Source: Olsenella sp. Marseille-P4559
GTDB lineage: Bacteria; Actinomycetota; Coriobacteriia; Coriobacteriales; Atopobiaceae
Length of the DNA stretch: 64,000 nt
Direction: 5' to 3'
Assembly (NCBI RefSeq): GCF_900605015.1
Contig: NZ_LR027573.1
Location: 1,272,853-1,336,852 of the forward strand
The stretch's first letter is position 1. Every line of letters starts with the position of its first letter. The notes under the pieces were generated by a model. That model saw only the letters and a list, made by a program, of their open reading frames with translations. It ran no database searches and was not told the DNA's origin. The position numbers and the translations under genes are program-made. Positions 19,906-28,095 of this stretch are shown piece by piece.

Positions 19906-22900
19906 ATGCACAACCCCCTGCACAAGCGCTACGCCCGCCAGCTCGTCCACGATGCGGGCCGCTACATTGGCATCTTCGCCCTGCTGGTGGTCACGATATC
20001 CGTGACCTCGGGGTTTCTCGCCACCATCTCGTCCATCCAGAGGATTCTCGCCGAGCAGCAGGCATCGAGTGCCATCGAGGACGCGCGTGTCGAGACCTCT
20101 GAGCCGATTGACGACGACGCAAGGCGAGCGGCCGAGGACCTTGGCGCGACGCTCTACGACAACTGGAGCCGTGACGCCAGCTCCACGGTAGACGGGACGG
20201 AAGCGACCATCCGCACCTATCGCAATCGCACGAGCGTGGACATCCCGAGCTACTTCTCCGGGCGTGCGCCCGAGGCCGATGATGAGATAGCCCTCGACGA
20301 TACGTTCTGCTCGTACCACGGCCTCTCGGTGGGGGACTCCATCGACCTGGACGGGAAGTCCTTCGTCATCTGCGGCATCATGGTCCTGCCGGACTACAAC
20401 ACGCTCTTGCGCTCGAACTCCGACTTCGTGATGGACGTCCAAGCCTTCTCCGTGGCCCTGGCGAGCGACGAGGGATTCGAGAGGCTCTCGGGCCTCTCGA
20501 CGGCGTACACCTACTCCCTCGCCTTCGATGACAGCGCGCTCTCCCTCTCGGGGCGCGTCGAGAGGGAGACGGACGTCGCCAAGGCGCTTGACGAGCATGG
20601 AGCCACGGTCACCAACCTGCTGGACCGCGAGCAGAACCAGTGCATGAGCTACCTTGCGGCCGACGTGGATCGCGACAGCTCCATGTACATGGTCCTCCTC
20701 TACGTGCTCGTAGCCATCATGGCGTTCATCTTCGTCGTTCTCACCAACGCGACGGTCGAGCAGGAGTCCTCGGTCATCGGCACGCTGCGGGCGTCTGGAT
20801 GGCGCAGGGGCGAGATTGTCCGCCACTACCTGTTCCTGCCGGCCTTCGCCGGGCTTGTCGGTGTCGTGGTTGGCAACGTCTTGGGATACACCGTGGTTTC
20901 GGAGGTTGCGCAGGGTCTCTACTATGACTCCTACAGCCTCCCGCCCTTCCATGCGACGTTCGATGTCGAGACGTTCCTGCTCACCTCGGTCCTTCCGTAC
21001 GCCCTGCTTGTGGGCATCACACTCGTCGGGCTGGCGCGCAAGCTCGGTGCGACTCCGCTTGCGTTCCTGCGCCACGAGGTCACTCGCGGGAAGAGGCGCC
21101 ACAACCTGCGCCTGCCGGAACGGCTTGGCTATGTGGCGCGCTTCCGTCTGCGCTTTCTTGTGCGGAACGCCTCGACCTTCGTCACGCTGTTCGTCGGAGT
21201 TCTTGCAGGCAGCTTCCTTGTGCTGTTCTCGCTGGACACACTGCCCACGTTCAAGGACTACGCCGACCGCATGGCCAACCTGATGCCCGCCGAACACGTC
21301 TACGTCTTGAAGGCGCCCTACGAGTTGGAGATGACCGACCACCAGCAGGAGCTGCGCGACCAGCTCGCGCGACTCGTGGGCATCGACTGCGGTGCCGAGG
21401 CGCTGGGGGAAGCAAGCGAGGGGTTGCGCGAGGGGGCTGGCACGCTCGGGGACGGCGTGGACTCGGCGGCCAGTGGGGCAAGCCAGCTTGCTGACGGGGC
21501 GAGTGAGCTTGCGGGCGGAGCGGATGCCCTGGCCTCGGGGTCGCAGACATACTCGGACGGTCTCGCCTCCGCCGCTTCGGGGCAGAGGTCCGCGGCAGAT
21601 GCCGTTGACCTTGACGCGCTTCAGGCTGCCTACCAAAGCTCGCTCGAGGCCTATGTTGCGGCCTGCCTTGCGGCCTACCAGGGCCACCTGTCCTCGGGCG
21701 GGGATCCGTCGCTGGTCACCGCCCATATTTCGCAGGATCCCGATGTTCTTGAGGCCCAGCAGGCACTTGCCGCGAGTCTCACCTCGCTGCTCCAGGCAGC
21801 GGGCGAGAAGGGCGGCTGCCTTGGCGCGGCAACCGCACTCGAGCAGGCACGGACGAGCTACCAGCAGCTCCTGGATGGCACAAGTAGCCTGGCAGAAGGC
21901 GTGGATGCGCTCTCATCGGGGGCGGGCACGCTCAGCTCTGGCATGGGCGAGTTCGAGGACGGCTACGCGAGGCTCTCGGGCGGAATCGAGGACTACTCGA
22001 CGGGCGTCGACGAGCTTCTCGACGCCGCCAGCGAGCTGGGGCTCTCGGACATGGCCGAGGACCTCGTCTCGGACATCCATCCCGTAGCCGAGGAGGGGAC
22101 CTTCTCCCAGGAGACCATCGGTCAGGCGGAGAAGGTCTGCGTCGCCTCGCTGGAGGCCGCGCGCAAGACGGGCAAGGGGGAGGAGGACGTCTCGGTCTAT
22201 GGCATCCAGGAAGGCTCACGCTACTGGGATGGTCTTGATGTCTCGGACGGTCGCGTCCTGGTTGGCTGCGGTCTTCTCGACAAGTGCGGACTCCAGGTTG
22301 GTGACACCATCGTGCTCTACGACAAGTTTTCCGACAAGAGCTACGCCTTCACGATTGACGCGGCGACGGGGGACAGCGCAGACCTGAACGTATACATGGC
22401 TCGCGACACCTTCCAGGAGGCGTTTGGCTATGCCGATGACTGGTTTAACGCCTATGCGAGCAATGAGGAGCTCGCCATCGACCCCGACTACCTCTCGTCG
22501 GACATTACGCCACAGGACATGCGGGACCTTGCAAACCAGATGATCGACACGTTCTCGGATACGGTGCAGCTCATCCTCGTGGCTGCTGCGCTCGTCTTCT
22601 TTGTCGTGATGTACCTGCTCACAAAGACCGTCCTCGACCACAGCGCTCGGTCCATCTCGCTCATGAAGGTGTTCGGGTACCGCAACCGCGAGGTCCGAAG
22701 GCTCTATCTCTCCTCGGTCACGCTGGCCGTCGCCATTTCGCTTGTCGTGGGGTTGCCCCTGGCAATGTGGGGCGTCAGCGCGACCTTCGAGGCGATGATG
22801 CTCTCCTACCCGGGCAACTTCGTCGTCACCTACACACCGCAGGTTATCGTGGAGGGCCTTGCCATAGGCTTCGCCACCTACGTTGTCGTCGCGCTGCTCC

Positions 22901-22956
22901 ATATGCGCCGCATCAGGCGGGTCCCGCTTTCGCTTGCCCTCAAGGCGCAGGAGTAG
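19906..22956 (+). CDS. Large FtsX-family ABC permease with YhgE-like insertion
   Basis: 1016 residues. The N-terminal helix (YIGIFALLVVTISVTSGF) is followed by an extracytoplasmic domain to ~260, then three helices (~265-375) forming a first FtsX unit. A second unit starts at ~420 (TLFVGVLAGSFLVLF) and closes with three helices at ~885-1010. Between them lies an extended outer domain whose part ~495-720 is a Gly/Ala/Ser-rich heptad-like run (GASQLADGASELAGGADALA, then SSLAEGVDALSSGAGTLSSG), the pattern of YhgE/Pip and long coiled-coil surface proteins. Most FtsX permeases are 400-850 residues. Substrate unknown. Confidence 0.88.
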   Translation: MHNPLHKRYARQLVHDAGRYIGIFALLVVTISVTSGFLATISSIQRILAEQQASSAIEDARVETSEPIDDDARRAAEDLGATLYDNWSRDASSTVDGTEATIRTYRNRTSVDIPSYFSGRAPEADDEIALDDTFCSYHGLSVGDSIDLDGKSFVICGIMVLPDYNTLLRSNSDFVMDVQAFSVALASDEGFERLSGLSTAYTYSLAFDDSALSLSGRVERETDVAKALDEHGATVTNLLDREQNQCMSYLAADVDRDSSMYMVLLYVLVAIMAFIFVVLTNATVEQESSVIGTLRASGWRRGEIVRHYLFLPAFAGLVGVVVGNVLGYTVVSEVAQGLYYDSYSLPPFHATFDVETFLLTSVLPYALLVGITLVGLARKLGATPLAFLRHEVTRGKRRHNLRLPERLGYVARFRLRFLVRNASTFVTLFVGVLAGSFLVLFSLDTLPTFKDYADRMANLMPAEHVYVLKAPYELEMTDHQQELRDQLARLVGIDCGAEALGEASEGLREGAGTLGDGVDSAASGASQLADGASELAGGADALASGSQTYSDGLASAASGQRSAADAVDLDALQAAYQSSLEAYVAACLAAYQGHLSSGGDPSLVTAHISQDPDVLEAQQALAASLTSLLQAAGEKGGCLGAATALEQARTSYQQLLDGTSSLAEGVDALSSGAGTLSSGMGEFEDGYARLSGGIEDYSTGVDELLDAASELGLSDMAEDLVSDIHPVAEEGTFSQETIGQAEKVCVASLEAARKTGKGEEDVSVYGIQEGSRYWDGLDVSDGRVLVGCGLLDKCGLQVGDTIVLYDKFSDKSYAFTIDAATGDSADLNVYMARDTFQEAFGYADDWFNAYASNEELAIDPDYLSSDITPQDMRDLANQMIDTFSDTVQLILVAAALVFFVVMYLLTKTVLDHSARSISLMKVFGYRNREVRRLYLSSVTLAVAISLVVGLPLAMWGVSATFEAMMLSYPGNFVVTYTPQVIVEGLAIGFATYVVVALLHMRRIRRVPLSLALKAQE

Positions 22957-22973
22957 GGCACGCGTGAAACGTT

Positions 22974-23002
22974 GGGGGCAACCGGCGTCAGTCGGCTGCC
23001 CC
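22974..23002. terminator. Hairpin between convergent permease and patatin genes
   Basis: GGGGCA-A-CCG (22975-22984) pairs with CGG-C-TGCCCC (22993-23002). It lies in the 69-base gap between convergent genes and could end transcription on both strands; only a weak T-rich tail (tctctt) follows on the plus strand. Confidence 0.55.
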
Positions 23003-23025
23003 ATCTCTTGCGCTCGTCGCGTGGC

Positions 23026-24084
23026 CTATGCACCAAACAGGAACTCGCGCCACCTTGGCAGCTCGGCGATGCCCTGCTCGTGCCCAAGCAGGAAGGCATG
23101 CTCAAGCTCTTTGACGTCGCGGGTGGTATTTGTGACGGGCATCTCGCGTGGCCTCACCACGAGTGCCCTGCCAGACTCCTCGAGCTCCTCCAGGCGCAGA
23201 AGCTCCTCGTTGTAGCGCTCGGGCCGCGTGAGCATGGCATTTCTCGCGTAAGGGAAGTCCTTCATCATGCGGATGACGGCGCGACGCCTCATGGTCGAGA
23301 GTTCCTGTTTGCGGTAGCCCGCAGGTCGAGAGGTGATCACGAAGAGCCGCTCGACGCCGTCATCCTCGGCAATGTGGTTGGGAAGGCCCGCGCCCGCGCC
23401 CAAAGACCCGTCAATCATGAGCTGACCATCCACCTCGATGGGCTCCACGATGCCTGGCATAGCCGAGCTTGCCCGCACGCAAGTCATGAGATCCTCGGGC
23501 GTCTGCATGTGGTCGCGTCCCCATACAACGGTGCGCCCGGTGTCGCGCTGGAACGCCTGGATGCGCACGCGCGCCGGGTTGGCCTGGAAGGCCTCCCAGT
23601 CAAAGGGCGTCGAGTCGTCTTCGATGCAGCCCAGGTAATCGTAGCTGGCGTTGAAAAGGCCACGCCTGTTGAGAAGCGTCTTCACACCGCCTGCCTGGAG
23701 GTTTGCGGCAGAGTCGACGAAGGAGCGCTTGGTGCGCGCCATGTCGCGTGAGACGTAGTTCGTAGCGATGACCGACCCCGCGGAGATGCCGCAGACGTAG
23801 TCAAAGTAGATGCCTTGCTCGAGCAGGACGTTTACCAGGCCCGAGACGTAGCTTGCGCGCATGGCGCCGCCCTCAATGACCAGGGCGCAGCTGTGCACGT
23901 TGTTCTCGAGTGGTGCAACGGGGGCCGGCTGGGTCTGCGGTGTCGCCGGGGCCTGCGAGTCCTCTGGGCTCTCCTCGCTCGCCGTCCCCCTGGTCTCTTC
24001 GGACGCGCTCTCGGGTTGGGTGGCGTTGGGCTTCTCGTCCATGTGCTCGGTCATGTCGTCCTTGCGCTGGGACTGGTCGGTCAT
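23026..24084 (-). CDS. Patatin-like phospholipase (second copy) with acidic N-terminal extension
   Basis: 352 residues from MTDQSQRKDD, with AGAGGAG upstream. The open frame continues far upstream antisense to the sirtuin and folate genes but is not coding there. Residues 1-60 are a disordered Glu/Ser/Thr/Pro-rich tail (ESASEETRGTASEESPEDSQ). Then comes the patatin core: LVIEGGAMRASYVSG, GISAGSVIATNYVSRD and MIDGSLGAGAG (catalytic Asp). It is a paralogue of the gene at 18118, which lacks the tail; the oxyanion motif is GGA here, GGG there. The two copies flank the ABC exporter, suggesting linked roles in membrane lipid handling (inference). Confidence 0.9.
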   Translation of the reverse strand: MTDQSQRKDDMTEHMDEKPNATQPESASEETRGTASEESPEDSQAPATPQTQPAPVAPLENNVHSCALVIEGGAMRASYVSGLVNVLLEQGIYFDYVCGISAGSVIATNYVSRDMARTKRSFVDSAANLQAGGVKTLLNRRGLFNASYDYLGCIEDDSTPFDWEAFQANPARVRIQAFQRDTGRTVVWGRDHMQTPEDLMTCVRASSAMPGIVEPIEVDGQLMIDGSLGAGAGLPNHIAEDDGVERLFVITSRPAGYRKQELSTMRRRAVIRMMKDFPYARNAMLTRPERYNEELLRLEELEESGRALVVRPREMPVTNTTRDVKELEHAFLLGHEQGIAELPRWREFLFGA

Positions 24085-24150
24085 GGAAACCACTCCTCTC
24101 GGTGCTAGCATCGGAATAGTTCTTTTACCCATTCGTCGAGGGGGTGCGCC

Positions 24151-24894
24151 ATGTCTGGTGCGAAGGTGGTCTCGGACGCGCCTGAAGCGGCACGAGAGCT
24201 TGCCGAGAGAGTCGGGTGCGCCAAGAGTGTGGTTTTCTTTGGCGGGGCGGGCGTCTCGACGGCCAGCGGCATTCCGGACTTTCGGAGCGAGGATGGCCTG
24301 TATCACCAAAAGTTCAAATATCCGCCCGAGGAGATGCTGAGTCACGAGTTCTATCTCACCCACGCGGAGGAGTTCTTCGACTTCTACCGCACGCGGATGA
24401 TTGCCCTTGGGGCCAAGCCCAATCAGGCCCACCACAAGCTGGCAGAGCTCGAACGCGAAGGCAAGCTCGCTGCCGTTGTGACGCAGAACATCGATGGGCT
24501 GCACCAGGCGGCGGGCTCGAAGCGCGTCTTTGAGCTGCATGGCTCGGTGCATCGCAACATATGCCAGCGCTGCGGACACGTGTACCCGGCGGAGTGGATT
24601 ATGGGCACGACCGGCATTCCGCACTGCGAGAAGTGCGGCGGGCGCATCAAGCCAGACGTCGTGCTCTATGGGGAATCGCTGGACGAGAAGACCTTGGCTG
24701 GCGCGGCGGAAGCCATCCAGTCCTGCGACATGCTCATCATCGGCGGGACTTCGCTCGTGGTCTACCCGGCGGCAGGTCTCGTGCGGTACTTCCAGGGCGA
24801 TGACCTCGTGATTGTCAACAGGCTGCCCACGCCGCAGGACAGCGCCGCCGACCTCGTGTGCGCCTGTGACATCGCGAAGGCGTTCGCCTTCTAG
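24151..24894 (+). CDS. cobB: NAD-dependent protein deacylase (sirtuin)
   Basis: 247 residues. Sir2 signatures in order: [27 protein letters not shown], catalytic ELHGSVHRN and a Cys4 zinc site (CQRCG ... CEKCGG). Family reaction: removal of acetyl or other acyl groups from protein lysines with NAD+ as co-substrate. It is divergent from the second patatin gene. The residues after the zinc site ([25 protein letters not shown]) complete the NAD pocket. CobB is used as a family name. Confidence 0.93.
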   Translation: MSGAKVVSDAPEAARELAERVGCAKSVVFFGGAGVSTASGIPDFRSEDGLYHQKFKYPPEEMLSHEFYLTHAEEFFDFYRTRMIALGAKPNQAHHKLAELEREGKLAAVVTQNIDGLHQAAGSKRVFELHGSVHRNICQRCGHVYPAEWIMGTTGIPHCEKCGGRIKPDVVLYGESLDEKTLAGAAEAIQSCDMLIIGGTSLVVYPAAGLVRYFQGDDLVIVNRLPTPQDSAADLVCACDIAKAFAF

Positions 24895-25050
24895 CCGCCG
24901 GCACGTTCGGGTCGTACGGCGGGACGCTCGGTTGCGTCTGGGCGGCTCGACCGCTAGGTTCCAAGGGCACACGCTACAATGTTCAGAATCCGGGGCGGGC
25001 ACATGCCGTCCCCCGCCGCGCCTGCGCGTGGCACCGTCAACGGGAGGTCG

Positions 25051-26493
25051 ATGTCTGTGCTCCGAGAGAACTACGCAACCTGGCTCGTCGGCTCGCACGA
25101 GCTCTCGCTCGCGCGCCCCCGCATCATGGGCATCCTCGAAGTGATGCCGGAGGCCTTCCCGGATGGCAAGGGTGGCGTTGACACCAAAGCCGCTGCCAAG
25201 CGTGGCCTTGAGATGCTCGACGAGGGCGCAGACATCATCGACGTGTGTGCCGTGCCCGTGGCGCCCGGCCGGGAGCCCCTTGCCTCCAACGAGGAGGCCG
25301 AGCGCGTGGTGCCTGTGATCCGTGCCCTGGTTGCCGAGGGCGCGATTGTCTCGGTGAACACGTCCCACCCGGACGTTGCCAAGATGTGCGTGCGCCTTGG
25401 GGCCTCCATCGTGAACGACGCCGCCGGCTTTACCAACCCCAAAATGGTCGAGGTCGCTGCCGATACGGGCTGTGGTTGCGTGGTCATGCACTGGGAGCAT
25501 GAGGGGCTTGGCTCCCACACGCCCAGGCGAGAGGTTCTTCTTGACGACTCCCGCCCTACGCGCTCGCCGGCAGCGCGCCCCATGACTTCTCAGCACCGCT
25601 TCACGCTGCCTGACGAGGCACCCATCATGCGCCAGGTGATGGGCTTTCTCGGTGACCAGGCACGCACCCTCATGCAGGCCGGCGTTGCGCACAATCGCAT
25701 CTGTCTCGATCCCGGGGCGGGCTTCGACAAGTATGCCGATGAGGACGTGGTCATCCAGCGCGCCACGCGCTCCATGGCTTCGATGGGATATCCGCTGCTG
25801 GCGGCCGTCTCGCGTAGGGGCTTCGTGGGTGCTGTCGCGGGCGTGGGTACGGCGGGCGAGGCGGACCCCGCTGCGTATGGCGCATGCATCTCCTCGATCC
25901 AAAACGGCGCCCGCATCCTGCGCGTTCACAACGTCGCTGGCACAGCGCAGGCCGTGAACGCCTTCTGGGCCGTCTCGCACAAGGACTCTCGCCAAGGTTT
26001 CGTGGCGCTTGGCTCCAACGTGGGCGACCGCCTCGCCAACATCACGCGCGCCGTCCAGATGATTGACGACATCCCGCTTACCTGTGTGGTCTCGGTGAGC
26101 CACGCGTACGAGACGGAGCCTGCCTACGGCATTGTGACGCCGGTTGCCGACGCCGTAGCCGAGATTCGCACCGAGCTTCACCCCCTGGTGCTCCTGGGAC
26201 AGCTGCTTGCCGTGGAGGATGCGCTGGGTCGAGAGCGTGACCCCGGACAGGCTGGCCACGGTCCGCGCACCATCGACTGCGACCTGGCATGGGTTGAGGA
26301 CGAGGCCCACGCGGGCAGACGCCTTACGCTGCCCCACCCGGGTCTTGGCGAGCGCGACTTTGTGCTGGTGCCCATGGAGGACCTCATGCACGACCCCGTG
26401 CGCTTCCTGCGGCACTCCGGCGTGAACGTGGTCGACCCGGATGATCGTGTTGGCCACGTCATGGCCGACCTCGGAGAGATCGTATGGGAGTAG
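25051..26493 (+). CDS. folK: Fused dihydropteroate synthase-like / HPPK protein (FolP-FolK)
   Basis: 480 residues from MSVLRENYAT with GGGAGG upstream. Residues 1-310 have the DHPS TIM-barrel order, but key motifs are altered: the first loop is ILEVMPEAFPDG (28-39) instead of ILNVTPDSFSDG, the Arg/Ser loop is DVCAVPVAPGREPL instead of DVGGESTRPG, and SVNTSHPDVA replaces S-I/V-D-T. MHWEHEG, DPGAGF and SRRGFVG are recognisable. Residues 316-480 are a normal HPPK (FVALGSNVGDRL, RERDPGQAGHGPRTIDCDLAW, LPHPGLGERDFVLVP). The HPPK half should pyrophosphorylate hydroxymethyl-dihydropterin; the DHPS half is divergent enough that activity and sulfonamide sensitivity are uncertain. Confidence 0.85.
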   Translation: MSVLRENYATWLVGSHELSLARPRIMGILEVMPEAFPDGKGGVDTKAAAKRGLEMLDEGADIIDVCAVPVAPGREPLASNEEAERVVPVIRALVAEGAIVSVNTSHPDVAKMCVRLGASIVNDAAGFTNPKMVEVAADTGCGCVVMHWEHEGLGSHTPRREVLLDDSRPTRSPAARPMTSQHRFTLPDEAPIMRQVMGFLGDQARTLMQAGVAHNRICLDPGAGFDKYADEDVVIQRATRSMASMGYPLLAAVSRRGFVGAVAGVGTAGEADPAAYGACISSIQNGARILRVHNVAGTAQAVNAFWAVSHKDSRQGFVALGSNVGDRLANITRAVQMIDDIPLTCVVSVSHAYETEPAYGIVTPVADAVAEIRTELHPLVLLGQLLAVEDALGRERDPGQAGHGPRTIDCDLAWVEDEAHAGRRLTLPHPGLGERDFVLVPMEDLMHDPVRFLRHSGVNVVDPDDRVGHVMADLGEIVWE

Positions 26494-26500
26494 CTGCTGA

Positions 26501-27139
26501 GTGGGCCATCGAGCGTGCGCGAGAGGGAGGCGCGCACGGCGGGCTCTTCTCGCATCGCGAGGATGGGGAGAGCTTGAGCTTGCCTGCATACTGCGGCCGC
26601 AGGTGGGTATGGGGAGCCTCTCGGGCGTGCCCTACGTTGCTGCCCTTGGTGCCTGCGAGGGCCTCGAGCAGCTGGGCGTCTCTGGTGTGGGTGTGGGTTG
26701 GCCAGCGGATGTCGTGAGCGAAGACGGCACGGGGCTGGTGGCGCGCGTGCGCGCGAGCGCCGGTTATGCTGAGGGGATGTTCGTGGTCTGCTCGCTGGCG
26801 TTTGACGTGGAGGGCGGTGCGCACGCTGCGGAGTTGCCCGGAGGCGATCGGGTCGCAGATGTCGTGTGCGGCGCCATTCTCGCCCGCGTCGATGCCTGGG
26901 CGAGAGCCGTGGGGGCGGGTGGCACCATGGCGGGTCCGCTTGCGCCAATCCTCTCGGACTACTTTGACCGCATGGTGCTTATGGGCAAGCCGGTCGAGCT
27001 GGTGTATCCCAACGGTCGTGTGGCCATGCGAGGCACCCTTGCGGGCGTTGACGTGTGGGGTCGCGCCACGGTGAGAAACGAGCTGGGCGGCGAGGTTGAG
27101 GTCTCGCCCGAGCAGGCGTCGATCCGCGCGGCGAAGTAG
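26501..27139 (+). CDS. Biotin-protein-ligase-like protein, degenerate and possibly frameshifted
   Basis: The frame from a GTG at 26501 gives 212 residues. From ~ILRPQVG onward it follows the BirA/BPL plan: PYVAALGACEGLEQLGVSGV, then GVGWPADVV where KWPND is expected, GTGLVARVRA where GRKLAGIL is expected (catalytic Lys lost), and a good C-terminal domain (KPVELVYPNGRVAMRGTLAG, VDVWGRATVRNELGGEVEV). The first ~25 residues are Arg-rich and read poorly. A second frame starting at the ATG at 26484, overlapping folP-folK, reads VAAEWAIERAREGG and GLFSHREDGESLSL, a better N-terminus. A one-base shift near 26568-26590 would join the two. Confidence 0.55.
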   Translation: MGHRACARGRRARRALLASRGWGELELACILRPQVGMGSLSGVPYVAALGACEGLEQLGVSGVGVGWPADVVSEDGTGLVARVRASAGYAEGMFVVCSLAFDVEGGAHAAELPGGDRVADVVCGAILARVDAWARAVGAGGTMAGPLAPILSDYFDRMVLMGKPVELVYPNGRVAMRGTLAGVDVWGRATVRNELGGEVEVSPEQASIRAAK

Positions 27140-27174
27140 GTGCGGGCTTCTCGGCCGGACGTGAGTCCGCACGC

Positions 27175-28059
27175 CTACGCCTTGTCTTGTACTAGCCCTT
27201 CCATCCAGTCCAGACACTTCTCATAGGCTTCGAGTCCTGCGGGGTTATCGATATCCCGATCAAAATCGTGCTCAAGGCCATATGCAGTGAACATTTTTGC
27301 GTGAAGCGCCCGTGCGAGTGACTTAGATACAGCGTATGGCACATCCTCGTCAGCGGTGGATGCGGCGTAGAAGACCGGGGGCATGCCGGACTGTCTGGAT
27401 GGGGTGAGTGCATTCGGATCCCTTTCATCCGGCTGAAGGCCAAGCATGGATTGCCAGCATCCGTTCTGTCTCGCGTATACGTAGAGTGAGTACCGTTCGC
27501 TCATGGGGCCGGACGTTACGGGCGCGTCGCTCACAATGTCACGAATTGAATCTGACGAAACTGGCGAATACTGCTGGTAGTGCTTTGAGGCAACGGTAAG
27601 CCGCTCATCGCACATGTCACCGTAGCCATAGAAATCGATGACTCCCGTTGGTCGAACGGGCGACCCAGACTGCGCTATCCGAGAAGAGAGAGTGAGCGCA
27701 AGGTATGCTCCTGCGGACCTCCCAAATACGAAAATCCGTTCTGCCCCAAGAAGTGATGCCATGGTGCCCGCCACCCACTGCCAGAGTCCATCGACAAAGG
27801 CATTGATGCCCCTGATGGGGGTCTCGGGCGCAAGAGGATAGTCCGCAAGCATAAGCTTGCATCCACGTGCGACGAAGGCGTCTACGTATGGCTTGGGCAA
27901 GTCATCTCGCTCGCCATAAAGTAGCCCTCCGCCGTGAAGGTAAAGGGTGAGCGAGCGGGAGAGGGGGAGAGACCGTGAACCGTCTAAACCTTCGCCGGGC
28001 TCGTGAATCGTAATCCCAGCACGAATCCCGTCCCATGTGAATACTTCCTCACGAGTCAT
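27175..28059 (-). CDS. Alpha/beta hydrolase of the HSL/esterase type
   Basis: 294 residues from the ATG at 28059 (GGAAG upstream; a TTG at 28071 is also in frame). Oxyanion motif LYLHGGGLLYG, nucleophile elbow FGRSAGAYLAL, an Asp near VFYAASTADEDVPY and a His in GLEHDFDRD give a full Ser-Asp-His triad. No signal peptide. It lies 36 bases downstream of the PucR-type regulator on the same strand, at the left end of the lower-GC island, so it may act on a substrate of that pathway, for example an ester or amide. Substrate unknown. Confidence 0.82.
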   Translation of the reverse strand: MTREEVFTWDGIRAGITIHEPGEGLDGSRSLPLSRSLTLYLHGGGLLYGERDDLPKPYVDAFVARGCKLMLADYPLAPETPIRGINAFVDGLWQWVAGTMASLLGAERIFVFGRSAGAYLALTLSSRIAQSGSPVRPTGVIDFYGYGDMCDERLTVASKHYQQYSPVSSDSIRDIVSDAPVTSGPMSERYSLYVYARQNGCWQSMLGLQPDERDPNALTPSRQSGMPPVFYAASTADEDVPYAVSKSLARALHAKMFTAYGLEHDFDRDIDNPAGLEAYEKCLDWMEGLVQDKA

Positions 28060-28095
28060 GAGAACTTCCAATCAATTTAGTCCGAGACTTTCCAC

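Noticed and set aside
24085..26589. Long minus-strand open frame continuing upstream of the second patatin gene
   Set aside because: It is antisense to the sirtuin and folP-folK genes, has no homology, and is explained by high GC and codon bias; the patatin start at 24084 has a good ribosome-binding site.
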